Shown here: positions 8,310 to 16,312 of the stretch, piece by piece | How positions within the stretch are numbered: the first letter of the stretch is position 1 | How the letters are laid out: each line of letters starts with the position of its first letter | Source of the DNA: Halioxenophilus aromaticivorans | GTDB taxonomy: Bacteria > Pseudomonadota > Gammaproteobacteria > Pseudomonadales > Cellvibrionaceae | DNA: 64,000 nucleotides | Direction of reading: 5' to 3' | Assembly: GCF_042850945.1 (NCBI RefSeq) | Contig: NZ_AP031496.1 | Location: 5,270,001-5,334,000, forward strand | Program-made: the position numbers and the translations under genes | The notes under the pieces: model-generated | The model's input: only the letters and a program-made list of their open reading frames with translations | Told to the model about the DNA's origin: nothing | Database searches by the model: none

Positions 8310-9239
8310 ATGAAACTGCACGTAACTGCTCGGCGCACACTCACGCCAGAGATTGAAGAATTCACCCTGACCCCTGTTGATGGGCAACAGTTGCCACCAG
8401 CAGAGCCTGGCTCACACATCTCTATCACCACTCCCTCTGGGGCTCATCGTTATTATTCGTTGGTTTACTCTGGTGACAACTTAAGCGCGTACACCGTTGC
8501 GATCAAAAAAGAGCCCAATTCTCGTGGTGGTTCAAAGTCGATGCATGAACAGGCAACAGTATCGACGGTTCTGGATGTAGAAACGTCTGATAATGAGTTT
8601 CCTCTCGGTCCGAAGCACGATGCTTTGTTAATCGGTGGCGGTATTGGTATCACACCGATTTACTCTATGGCACAAAGACTAAAAGCAGAAGGTAGAAAAT
8701 TCCGAGTTGTTTATTTAGCTCGCAGCTATGAAAAAGCAGCGTACGCTGATGAGCTTCAGGAGCTTTGCGGAGATGCAATCACTATCCACTATAGCGAAGG
8801 CGATAGTTCAAACGCTTTCGATTTTTGGGATCTGCTGATGACGCCAACGCAGGAGCATATCTATTGCTGTGGGCCAACGTCTCTAATGGAAGAAGTGAAA
8901 GGCGGTACGGGCCATTGGCCTGATGGCCGAGTGCATTTTGAAGAGTTCATGCCCGTAGAAATCATTCGAGATAGCGATACCGAATTCACCGTCGAACTCG
9001 CTAAATCAGGTGAAACGATAACTGTTCCCGCGGATCACACTATTCTGGAAGCTCTGCGCGCTAATGGACACGATTTTTCCAGCTCCTGTGAAACCGGGAC
9101 TTGTGGCACCTGTAAATGCAAATATACGGAAGGTGAAGTGGATCACCGTGACTTAGCTTTAATGGATGACGAGAAATCCGACACTATTATGCTGTGTGTA
9201 TCCCGAGCAAAAGGTGATCGCCTTGTCCTCGATATCTAA
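8310..9239 (+). CDS. Phthalate-dioxygenase-reductase-type oxidoreductase (FMN, NADH, plant-type [2Fe-2S])
   Basis: A 309-residue electron-transfer partner for the Rieske oxygenase. The order is flavin-binding barrel (RYYSL at 47-51), NAD(P)H domain (GGGIGITP at 109-116, YCCGP at 185-189) and a C-terminal plant-type ferredoxin with cysteines C260, C265, C268 and C296 (SCETGTCGTCKC ... MLCVS). This flavin-NAD-ferredoxin order is that of phthalate dioxygenase reductase and the vanillate demethylase reductase VanB. It starts at the ATG at 8310 after AGAGAGAAGAACA. The next gene overlaps its 3' end, so the two are co-translated. Confidence 0.9.
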   Translation: MKLHVTARRTLTPEIEEFTLTPVDGQQLPPAEPGSHISITTPSGAHRYYSLVYSGDNLSAYTVAIKKEPNSRGGSKSMHEQATVSTVLDVETSDNEFPLGPKHDALLIGGGIGITPIYSMAQRLKAEGRKFRVVYLARSYEKAAYADELQELCGDAITIHYSEGDSSNAFDFWDLLMTPTQEHIYCCGPTSLMEEVKGGTGHWPDGRVHFEEFMPVEIIRDSDTEFTVELAKSGETITVPADHTILEALRANGHDFSSSCETGTCGTCKCKYTEGEVDHRDLALMDDEKSDTIMLCVSRAKGDRLVLDI

Positions 9240-10386
9240 TCCAATACGCCTAGGCGTAGCGGGATTAGGGAGAGCCTTTGCGCTATCAGCCCCCGCTATT
9301 CATGCACACCCAGGTGTTAACTTAGTCGCTGGCGCGGAGCCAAACTCCGAGCATAGGAGGTCATTTGAAACGACTTTTGGTGCAAAGACCTATGCCGATG
9401 TTCGCGACCTAGTAACAGACCCAGACGTGGAAGCGGTCTATGTATCCACGCCTCATGGATTACATAAAGAGCATGCTTTAGCTGCTATAAACGCCGGCAA
9501 ATCCGTCCTTATCGAAAAGCCGATGACTGTCTCATTAGAAGATGCGTCATCGCTAATTGAAGCGGCAAAAAAGGCGGGAGTACAGATCATTGTTGGCCCT
9601 AGCCACAGCTTTGATGGTCCGGTTAAGCTCGCTGAAGCTTTAATCGCGGAAGGTAAGATAGGGCGCGTAAGGATGATACATGCGCTCTATGCAACCGATT
9701 TTTTATATCGCCCAAGAACAGCGGCAGAGCTTTCTACAGACTTAGGTGGAGGTGTAGTGTTTAGCCAAGCCGTCCATCAAATCGATCTCGTCCGCCGACT
9801 CGCTGCTGTCCCCGCTCAGCGTGTTACCGCCAGAACGGGTGGAGCCTGGGATGCTGACCGACCGACCGAGGGCGCCTACAGCATGCTGATTGATTTCAGC
9901 GAAGGTGTCTATGCCAGCCTGACGTACTCAGGTTACGCTCATTTTGATGGCGACCGGCTAATGGAGAACACTGCTGAATTAGGCATACCCAAGTCAGATG
10001 AATTCAAGAGCGCCCGCAAAATACTGGAATCCGTCCAGGACGAATCGGAGTTTAAGTCATCACGTGGTTTCTCATCCCTCGAAACCTGCCCTCAGGCTCA
10101 AACTCACGAGCACTTTGGTCAGGTTTTCGTATTCGGCGACCGCGGAGACCTGCGCCTGACGCCGAACGGAGTAGAAATTACCGATACGAATGGACCCGAA
10201 TTCTACCCCGCACCTTTTAGAACCGCCCGAGCAGAAGTATTTGACACACTTTATGCCGCAGTTCGTGAACAAACGACTCCATTGCAGGATGGCAAATGGG
10301 GCCGAGCTTCACTCGAAATCTGTCATGCACTACTTACCAGTAGCGAAACGGGTGACACAGTCACACTTAATTACCAAGAAGGATAA
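9223..10386 (+). CDS. Gfo/Idh/MocA-family dehydrogenase, probable phthalate cis-4,5-dihydrodiol dehydrogenase
   Basis: About 387 residues. The N-terminal Rossmann motif GVAGLGRAF (about 11-19) and the EKPMT motif (about 98-102) place it in the Gfo/Idh/MocA family. In phthalate pathways a member of this family (Pht4/OphB) oxidises the cis-dihydrodiol to 4,5-dihydroxyphthalate, which is the expected role here. The start is uncertain: the TTG at 9223 (after AAAGGTG) or the GTG at 9214 puts the start inside the 3' end of the reductase gene, while the frame is open to 9166. It is followed 3 nt later by the decarboxylase gene. Confidence 0.82.
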   Translation: MSSISNPIRLGVAGLGRAFALSAPAIHAHPGVNLVAGAEPNSEHRRSFETTFGAKTYADVRDLVTDPDVEAVYVSTPHGLHKEHALAAINAGKSVLIEKPMTVSLEDASSLIEAAKKAGVQIIVGPSHSFDGPVKLAEALIAEGKIGRVRMIHALYATDFLYRPRTAAELSTDLGGGVVFSQAVHQIDLVRRLAAVPAQRVTARTGGAWDADRPTEGAYSMLIDFSEGVYASLTYSGYAHFDGDRLMENTAELGIPKSDEFKSARKILESVQDESEFKSSRGFSSLETCPQAQTHEHFGQVFVFGDRGDLRLTPNGVEITDTNGPEFYPAPFRTARAEVFDTLYAAVREQTTPLQDGKWGRASLEICHALLTSSETGDTVTLNYQEG

Positions 10387-10389
10387 AAA

Positions 10390-11376
10390 ATGTCTAAGCT
10401 CCAACTTTCCCTAGCAATGGGTGATTATGATCGAACTCGCCCTATTCATGATGGACGAGTACAGATCGACGGTGTCGATCCGATCACTTTTCTTCAATCA
10501 CCAGAAGAGATGTTCTTCAACGCATTTCGCCACGAAACCAGCGATATTTCAGAAATATCGTTGAGTTCATATTGCGTTTCGTTGACTCGAGAGAATCCTC
10601 CATACATCGCAATTCCTGTTTTCCTTAGCCGCGCATTCCGCCACTCCTCTGTTTATATTCGTGCGGATAGAGGAATAGAAACACCTCAAGATCTCAAAGG
10701 TCGCCGCATCGGCATCGCGGAATACCAACTGACAGCAAACGTATGGGTTAGAGCTATTCTTGCAGATGCAGGTGTGACTCCTGATCAGATTACCTGGGTA
10801 CGCGGGGGAATGGACAAGCCAGGACGTCCTGAAAAGATCAAACTTGATCTACCAGACAACGTAACTATCGAGAACGCTCCAGAAGGCGCTACCCTAAACC
10901 AGATGCTAATCGACGGGGAAATTGATGGTTTCATCGGCCCTAGATGGCCACGTTGTTTCCACGAAGGCCACCCTCAGATCCGTCGCCTATGGCAAGATGG
11001 TTTTTCTGCTGCACGCCAATGGCATCAAGACACCGGGTTGTTCCCAATCATGCACGTTCTAGGTGTGCGTCGTAGCCTAGCTGAGCAGCACCCCTGGTTA
11101 CCCGGCGCTCTACTCAAGGCCTTCACTGAAGCTAAAACAATGGCGCTTGATGCCCTATCAGATACTTCAGCAACCAAAGTGACAATGCCATTTGTCGAAG
11201 ATGTTTTGGGCGTAACGCAACAAATGTCCAAGGATCTTTGGTCATACGGAGTCGCACCGAACGTCAAAACGCTAGAATACTTCCTGCGCAACCACTACGA
11301 ACAGGGGCTGAGTTCAAGACATCTTTCTGTAGATGAACTGTTCCACCCAGCAACTACCGAGGTCTATTCTCTGTAG
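10390..11376 (+). CDS. 4,5-dihydroxyphthalate decarboxylase-like protein
   Basis: A 328-residue protein resembling the phthalate-pathway decarboxylase Pht5/OphC, a family built on a periplasmic-binding-protein-like fold. It begins MSKLQLSLAMGDYDRTRPI and contains GVDPITFLQSPEEMFFNAFR and DLKGRRIGIAEYQLTANVW, segments typical of this family. The reaction would convert 4,5-dihydroxyphthalate to protocatechuate and CO2. There is no signal peptide, so it acts in the cytoplasm. It is the last gene of the reductase-dehydrogenase-decarboxylase operon and is followed by a good terminator. Protocatechuate-cleavage genes are not in the window. Confidence 0.85.
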   Translation: MSKLQLSLAMGDYDRTRPIHDGRVQIDGVDPITFLQSPEEMFFNAFRHETSDISEISLSSYCVSLTRENPPYIAIPVFLSRAFRHSSVYIRADRGIETPQDLKGRRIGIAEYQLTANVWVRAILADAGVTPDQITWVRGGMDKPGRPEKIKLDLPDNVTIENAPEGATLNQMLIDGEIDGFIGPRWPRCFHEGHPQIRRLWQDGFSAARQWHQDTGLFPIMHVLGVRRSLAEQHPWLPGALLKAFTEAKTMALDALSDTSATKVTMPFVEDVLGVTQQMSKDLWSYGVAPNVKTLEYFLRNHYEQGLSSRHLSVDELFHPATTEVYSL

Positions 11377-11405
11377 ATATCTTTAGTTACAAACGGTATA
11401 GAAGC

Positions 11406-11438
11406 AAACCAGCCAGGTCACTCCTCGCTGGTTTTTTT
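11406..11438 (+). terminator. Rho-independent terminator after the decarboxylase gene
   Basis: Arms AAACCAGC (11406-11413) and GCTGGTTT (11427-11434) are followed by a run of Ts to 11438. It ends the reductase-dehydrogenase-decarboxylase transcript and separates it from the next gene. Confidence 0.85.
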
Positions 11439-11481
11439 ACCCAATATTGAACCATTACTCCGATACAGAGACATTCAACAC

Positions 11482-12066
11482 ATGAACGATGATAACTTAC
11501 TCGATGCAGGGCACAATACCGTCCATTCAGCATCCTATTTAGTTTCTCTGCGTATCAATTATTCAGACGTTGATAGGTTTGCATCGCATCTTGCTAAATT
11601 GAATCTTCTATTAGAAGATCATGACGGATTTGAGTCTATCGACATAGTTCGTCGAGATGATGGGCAAGGCATCGATATATTTTGTATCGCGAGGTTTAGA
11701 AGTAAAGATGATTTAGAAGCCTGGAAGCTTTCTCCGGACAGGAAGACCGTACTTGACCCTATTGAAACACTATCCGTACTCGACGTAGACAGACAACAAG
11801 CCTATGGCTCAAATATTTGGTTTGAGCCTGTTGTTAACCTACCAATCCCCCCAAAGCCTCCACGCCTTTGGAAACGATGGATTGTTAGCTTAGTCGCTGT
11901 TTACCCGGCCCTTATCGTATTAATCTATCTACTAAAGCCGATTACGTCGAAAGTACCCGAACCTATCGGTCTGTTGTTAGTCGCCACAATTCTTACTGGG
12001 ATAACAACGGCTCTAATCGCGCCCTGGCTCACCAAGAAATTACAAAAATGGCTAGTCTCTAGATAG
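11482..12066 (+). CDS. ABM-domain membrane protein
   Basis: A 194-residue protein. Residues about 15-110 look like an antibiotic-biosynthesis-monooxygenase (ABM, dimeric ferredoxin-like) domain, with YLVSLRINYSDVDRFASHLA, a DGFESIDIV strand and FRSKDDLEAWKLS. The C-terminus has two membrane spans (about IVSLVAVYPALIVLIYLL and GLLLVATILTGITTALIAPW) with basic flanks. ABM-plus-membrane proteins are widespread and mostly uncharacterised. It has its own promoter region after the terminator. A role in handling quinones or reactive intermediates of aromatic oxidation would be a guess. Confidence 0.7.
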   Translation: MNDDNLLDAGHNTVHSASYLVSLRINYSDVDRFASHLAKLNLLLEDHDGFESIDIVRRDDGQGIDIFCIARFRSKDDLEAWKLSPDRKTVLDPIETLSVLDVDRQQAYGSNIWFEPVVNLPIPPKPPRLWKRWIVSLVAVYPALIVLIYLLKPITSKVPEPIGLLLVATILTGITTALIAPWLTKKLQKWLVSR

Positions 12067-12083
12067 ATAAAATTTTCTCGTTC

Positions 12084-12110
12084 AAAAAAAAGCAGATATA
12101 GAATATCTGC
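12084..12110 (-). terminator. Rho-independent terminator after the truncated haemoglobin gene
   Basis: On the minus strand, arms GCAGATAT and ATATCTGC (12110-12103 and 12099-12092) with a 3-nt loop are followed by a run of eight Ts (12091-12084). A second hairpin (AGCTGC/GCAGCT, 12119-12136) lies just before it. Confidence 0.85.
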
Positions 12111-12182
12111 GAAAGAAAAGCTGCAACAAAGCAGCTCCTCGAGGAACCTAGTAGTTAAAACAAGCCATATTTAGAAATGATA

Positions 12183-12563
12183 TTACCTGTTCTTCACAGC
12201 ATTAGCGAGGCGGTATATCGGATTCTTTAGCATCTCTTTTACATCGTCACTAAGTGCTAACGAATCCATAGCTTCATACATGCACGAGACCCAAGCGTCC
12301 CTTTCTTTAGGACCAATAGAAAAAGCTTTATGCGGCCCTGTCATGCATACCGACCCATATTTTTCTAAATAAATTTGTGGACCGCCCATCCAACCAACTA
12401 AATAGTCACCTAACTTTTCAGAAATACCACTCAGATCAGCTGAATGCATAGCTCTCAGCTCTGAATAGTTTGGCGAGGCATCCATGATTCTGTAAAACTC
12501 ATTAACCAAATCTCGAATCCCTGATTCTTTCAGAGCCTGATAAGGAGACTCATAACTCATCAT
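12183..12563 (-). CDS. Group II truncated haemoglobin
   Basis: A 126-residue globin of the truncated group II (trHbO) type. Visible landmarks are the B-helix tyrosine (Y24 in EFYRIMD), YLVGWMGGPQIYLEKYG (54-70), proximal histidine H78 in GPHKAFSIG, and W91 at the G8 position (ERDAWVSC). AAAGGA precedes the double ATG at 12563/12560. These proteins bind O2 and can detoxify peroxide or NO. The gene diverges from the class II aldolase gene and shares a promoter region containing the cluster's operator motif, so it is probably co-regulated. Supplying or buffering O2 for the dioxygenase is an inference. Confidence 0.85.
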   Translation of the reverse strand: MMSYESPYQALKESGIRDLVNEFYRIMDASPNYSELRAMHSADLSGISEKLGDYLVGWMGGPQIYLEKYGSVCMTGPHKAFSIGPKERDAWVSCMYEAMDSLALSDDVKEMLKNPIYRLANAVKNR

Positions 12564-12597
12564 TTATTTTCCTTTTAATGAGGTGTAGAATCAAATT

Positions 12598-12611
12598 CTT
12601 AGATTGCTAAT
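12598..12611. promoter_or_regulatory. Operator copy in the divergent haemoglobin/aldolase promoter
   Basis: CTTAGATTGCTAAT matches 13 of 14 bases of the palindrome at 8216-8229. It lies 35 bp upstream of the haemoglobin start and 62 bp upstream of the aldolase-family start, where it could control both. Confidence 0.65.
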
Positions 12612-12672
12612 TATATATAATAAATTATTACTTTCAACCCTGAAACAAATAACAAAATGAAAAGGAATATCC

Positions 12673-13413
12673 ATGAATAATACAATATTAGAAAGCCTAA
12701 TAGACGATTTAGTAACTGCAAATTTAATTCTATTCAATGAAGGTGTACTGGATGCTTTCGGCCACGTAAGCGTAAGAAATCCTCATAACAGAGATCATTT
12801 TTTCTTAGCTCGAAATATGGCCCCAGGGCTTGTTACCAAGGAAGATATACTCGAGTTTAACCTTGATGGTGAAGTTGTAAACAACGATCCCAGAAAGGTC
12901 TATCTAGAACGTTATATTCACAGCGAAATCTACAGAGAGCGAGATGATGTCGAGGCGATCGTACATAGCCACTCTCACTCTGTGGTACCTTTTAGTGTTG
13001 TAAAATCTGCCCCCTTAAAACCTATGTGCCACATGAGTGGTTTCATGGGTACACATGTGCCTATATTTGAAATACGCGATGTAGCGGGTGATAAAACCAA
13101 TATGTTGATTACCAACCGGAAACTTGGTTCTTCGCTAACCCAGTCTCTTGGAGAAAATACGTTAGTACTGATGAGAGGCCATGGCTCTACAGTCGTTGCA
13201 CCTAGCCTCAAACAAGCGGTTTATAGAGCGGTCTATGTAGAAGTTAACGCACAATTACAGATCGAAGCGTCCAGACTCGGACCAATTGAATTCTTATCTG
13301 AAGGAGAGGCTCAAGCTACTCAAGTAACCAACGAAGGGCAAGTAGACCGCCCATGGAATCTATGGAAAACAAGAGCGATTAAGGCTCAGAAGTCTTGGCT
13401 ACCAGAAGTTTGA
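12673..13413 (+). CDS. Class II aldolase/adducin-family protein, possible hydroxyphthalate decarboxylase
   Basis: A 246-residue cytoplasmic protein with the metal-site signature of the class II aldolase/adducin family: HSE near 83-85, VHSHSH (97-102) and RGHGST with H170. Family members are Zn-dependent aldolases, epimerases and decarboxylases; 3,4-dihydroxyphthalate decarboxylase of actinobacterial phthalate pathways belongs here. AAAGGA lies upstream of the ATG. It is divergent from the haemoglobin gene and under the same operator. With a Pht5-type decarboxylase already present, it could act on an isomeric or substituted intermediate, but the substrate cannot be fixed from sequence. Confidence 0.8.
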   Translation: MNNTILESLIDDLVTANLILFNEGVLDAFGHVSVRNPHNRDHFFLARNMAPGLVTKEDILEFNLDGEVVNNDPRKVYLERYIHSEIYRERDDVEAIVHSHSHSVVPFSVVKSAPLKPMCHMSGFMGTHVPIFEIRDVAGDKTNMLITNRKLGSSLTQSLGENTLVLMRGHGSTVVAPSLKQAVYRAVYVEVNAQLQIEASRLGPIEFLSEGEAQATQVTNEGQVDRPWNLWKTRAIKAQKSWLPEV

Positions 13414-13436
13414 GAGTTATCAACTTCAAACCAAGC

Positions 13437-13469
13437 ACACTGCTAATTTTTAAATAGCGTTAGCAGTGT
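13437..13469. terminator. Bidirectional hairpin between aldolase-family and DMT-transporter genes
   Basis: Arms ACACTGCTAA (13437-13446) and TTAGCAGTGT (13460-13469) surround a T-rich loop between two converging genes. The left arm overlaps the stop codon of the DMT transporter gene. Confidence 0.6.
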
Positions 13470-14315
13470 CACTCCAATAAATATACCGACTGTTCCAACG
13501 ATTATCTGATATCCAAATTTTTCATTATTCTTTGAATAAAGCCAAGTCCCCACCAGTACAAACAACGGAGTGGTAGCCGCTAAGGGAGCAATCAGAAGCA
13601 GGTTTCCAACTGCCAACGATAGATAAAGAAAAATCGGCCCTATACTTGAAAGTATTCCTGCGTAAACAAAATAAGTAAACTCTCGACTACTACATGAAAT
13701 TTTACATCTAGCAACCAAAATATATAGGCTCAGTATAATCCACGAGGCAGAAACCGTCACCGCACTAGCGAGTACAGGTGAATTAAGTTGGTCGATGCCC
13801 ACTTTCCTTAGCGCAATAGATATCCCATAGGTCAATGATGCCAGCAGAGGATATATAAGATATATCTGATAACCACTCGAAATTCTTAGATTTCCATTTG
13901 ATCCAGAAAATATAGCAATTAACAACGACCCTGTGATTATCAAAAATGCACCAAGCATTTGAACAACACTTCCGGACTCGCCGAGAAATACTAATCCTAT
14001 TAATACTGTTACCAAAGGATGAGTCAAAGTTAATGCTGTCGTTGTATTTGCCCCTAATCTAGACATACCAACGAACTGGAATAGCCGGCCAAGTAATGGC
14101 GCAAATATACCCGAAACAATAAAAAACTTAAGATCAACCAGCGTTAGAGATTTAGGAATATCTATAAATAAGGTAGATAAACCCAGCACAACGACATTGA
14201 TGGTAAGCGTGATCCATAAAACAGAAAGGTGCGAGGCACTTTCACGACCTATTTTCACAAGTAAAAATGTAGCCGCAAACATAATGGAAGACAATAATGC
14301 ATAAATCACTTCCAC
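13443..14315 (-). CDS. EamA/DMT-family transporter
   Basis: A 290-residue membrane protein with about ten predicted spans arranged as two EamA repeats (for example the start VIYALLSSIMFAATFLLVKI and the second repeat near YPLLASLTYGISIALRKVGI). DMT proteins are inner-membrane drug/metabolite exporters. It is third in a minus-strand run after the TAXI receptor and TRAP permease genes, with 53 nt from the permease stop to its start, so it probably belongs to that transcript. It may export a pathway intermediate; the substrate is unknown. Confidence 0.85.
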   Translation of the reverse strand: MEVIYALLSSIMFAATFLLVKIGRESASHLSVLWITLTINVVVLGLSTLFIDIPKSLTLVDLKFFIVSGIFAPLLGRLFQFVGMSRLGANTTTALTLTHPLVTVLIGLVFLGESGSVVQMLGAFLIITGSLLIAIFSGSNGNLRISSGYQIYLIYPLLASLTYGISIALRKVGIDQLNSPVLASAVTVSASWIILSLYILVARCKISCSSREFTYFVYAGILSSIGPIFLYLSLAVGNLLLIAPLAATTPLFVLVGTWLYSKNNEKFGYQIIVGTVGIFIGVTLLTLFKN

Positions 14316-14368
14316 TATGTTGCCTCGCTTTAAAGAATGTCCGGTTAGAAATCAATCATTCTGAATGA

Positions 14369-16276
14369 TTAAGCTATTTTGGCTCGAGACCTCAGATGAG
14401 GTGTTGATATGACAGCGGCCACCACCAAAGCGACAGCTATGCCCAATGCGATGATACTCGGTGCCAAGAACATTAAGCCAGCCACCAACAACATAGCCTG
14501 CGCTATGCCTGATAGTGGTGCTTTCCAGTATCCTTCTATACCTGCACTTAGCACGATAACGCCTAGGGTAGCAGTCAGACAGTTCAAAACTATCCCCGTA
14601 ATCGGCCCTTCAAGCAGTAACCCTTCTCCATACATAAAGGCGAATGGAACCACGAACGCTGTAATCGCAAGCTTTACCGCTCCAACCGATATACCAAGAG
14701 GTTTTGCATCCGCTATCGCCGAAGCAGCAAATGCAGCTACAGCCACCGGCGGGGTCATAGCGGAAAGCACCGCGAAGTAAAGGATGAACATGTTCGACTG
14801 CATCGCAGAGAAATCAAGCGAGCTTAAGGTCGGCCCTACCAATACTGCCGCGAGTATAAATGCCGACGGTGTTGGCATACCCATACCTAGAATGATTGCC
14901 AAAATTGCTGAAATGATCAGAACCAAGATACTACTGTTACCCGCAAGCATGAACACTAGGTCAGCAAATTTACCACCGAGTCCTGTCATTGATATACCAC
15001 CGATTACGAGACCGGCAGCAGCACAAGCAGCTGTTACAGAAACCATTCTAAGGGTCGTTTCACCGAGCGCTTCCCAAATGGATTTTAGTCCCATACGAGT
15101 CGAGGGCTTTATCGCTGCAACTGCAATGACACTTAAAGAGGCAAATGCTGCAACATAAGTTGGCGAATATCCCATAACAAGAGCTACTGAAAGAACCAGT
15201 AGAGGAATAATGAACAATCCTCCGTTCGACATTGCTACTTTTACCGTTGAAACTTCGTTTTCCTCTAGACCTTTAAGGCCCATTTTTTCAGATCGCAAAT
15301 GAATCTGTGTATAAACGCACACGTAGTACAGAAGCGCTGGAACAATACCTGCGATAGCAATATCCCGGTACTCGATACCCGTATATTCAGCCATAATGAA
15401 GGCTGCTGACCCCATAACAGGGGGTAACAAACTACCGCCTGTCGATGCTGCAACCTCAACACTTCCAGACAACGATTTTCCGTAACCCAAACGTTGCATC
15501 ATCGGAATCGTAATCGATCCGGTAGTTACAACATCAGATGTAGGACTGCCAGACATCGTTCCATACAGACCTGAAGAGATAACAGCGATTTTTGCTGGAC
15601 CGCCAACCCGCCTTCCCGCCACAGCCGATGCAAGATCAAAGAAGAAATCTGCACCACCAGCTCGGGATAAGAAAGTCCCAAAGAGTACAAAAAGAAACGC
15701 ATAAGTTGCAGCTACACGGAGTGGTACGCCAAACAATCCATCACTGGTAAACATCATGATATCAAGAAAGTGGTTATACCCTACTTCACGGAAACCAAGT
15801 CCCGCGGGCAAACCATGCCCAAAGAGATTGTAGAGTACAAAAATCGTTACTACGCTGGTTAGGCCAAATCCGACTGTTCTTCGCGTGGCTTCAATTGTCA
15901 GGAAAAATAGTGCCGAGCCCGCAATAAGGTCGGGCATTTCCAGAGGAAATAACAACGTAATCCGTTCTACGATTCGAGAACTTTCTACTAGAAAGTAAAC
16001 ACCGGCCGCAACGCTTGTCAGTGAAAGTAACCAATCGGCTATTCCAGGGGCGTTAGTACGCCCCCAGGGTCCAGGTGTGTATAACAAGAACAGAAGAGCT
16101 AGCATTGATGACAAAAATACGATCGTCATCGCAAAGAGATCGACGTAGACGATAGTAGTTGTGTAGATCACTCCTAACGCTATTATTGCTGCGATTGATT
16201 GGAGTATTCGGGCAAGCCCGGGACTCAACTGACGTTTAGTACCGGTCTCTAACATTGATGAAAGTATATTCGACAT
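14369..16276 (-). CDS. TRAP transporter permease, fused 4TM/12TM (TAXI type)
   Basis: A 635-residue inner-membrane protein combining the small DctQ-like domain (first about 170 residues) and the large DctM-like domain in one chain, the arrangement seen with TAXI-type solute receptors. Visible DctM segments include ASTGGSLLPPVMGSAAFIMA and ILGMGMPTPSAFILAAVLVG. It imports an organic acid using a sodium gradient. It lies 36 nt after the TAXI receptor gene on the same strand. In this context the cargo is probably the aromatic dicarboxylate degraded by the cluster (inference). Confidence 0.92.
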   Translation of the reverse strand: MSNILSSMLETGTKRQLSPGLARILQSIAAIIALGVIYTTTIVYVDLFAMTIVFLSSMLALLFLLYTPGPWGRTNAPGIADWLLSLTSVAAGVYFLVESSRIVERITLLFPLEMPDLIAGSALFFLTIEATRRTVGFGLTSVVTIFVLYNLFGHGLPAGLGFREVGYNHFLDIMMFTSDGLFGVPLRVAATYAFLFVLFGTFLSRAGGADFFFDLASAVAGRRVGGPAKIAVISSGLYGTMSGSPTSDVVTTGSITIPMMQRLGYGKSLSGSVEVAASTGGSLLPPVMGSAAFIMAEYTGIEYRDIAIAGIVPALLYYVCVYTQIHLRSEKMGLKGLEENEVSTVKVAMSNGGLFIIPLLVLSVALVMGYSPTYVAAFASLSVIAVAAIKPSTRMGLKSIWEALGETTLRMVSVTAACAAAGLVIGGISMTGLGGKFADLVFMLAGNSSILVLIISAILAIILGMGMPTPSAFILAAVLVGPTLSSLDFSAMQSNMFILYFAVLSAMTPPVAVAAFAASAIADAKPLGISVGAVKLAITAFVVPFAFMYGEGLLLEGPITGIVLNCLTATLGVIVLSAGIEGYWKAPLSGIAQAMLLVAGLMFLAPSIIALGIAVALVVAAVISTPHLRSRAKIA

Positions 16277-16312
16277 TTAACTAGCTCTTATAACTTTTAT
16301 AGCTTTATTAGC

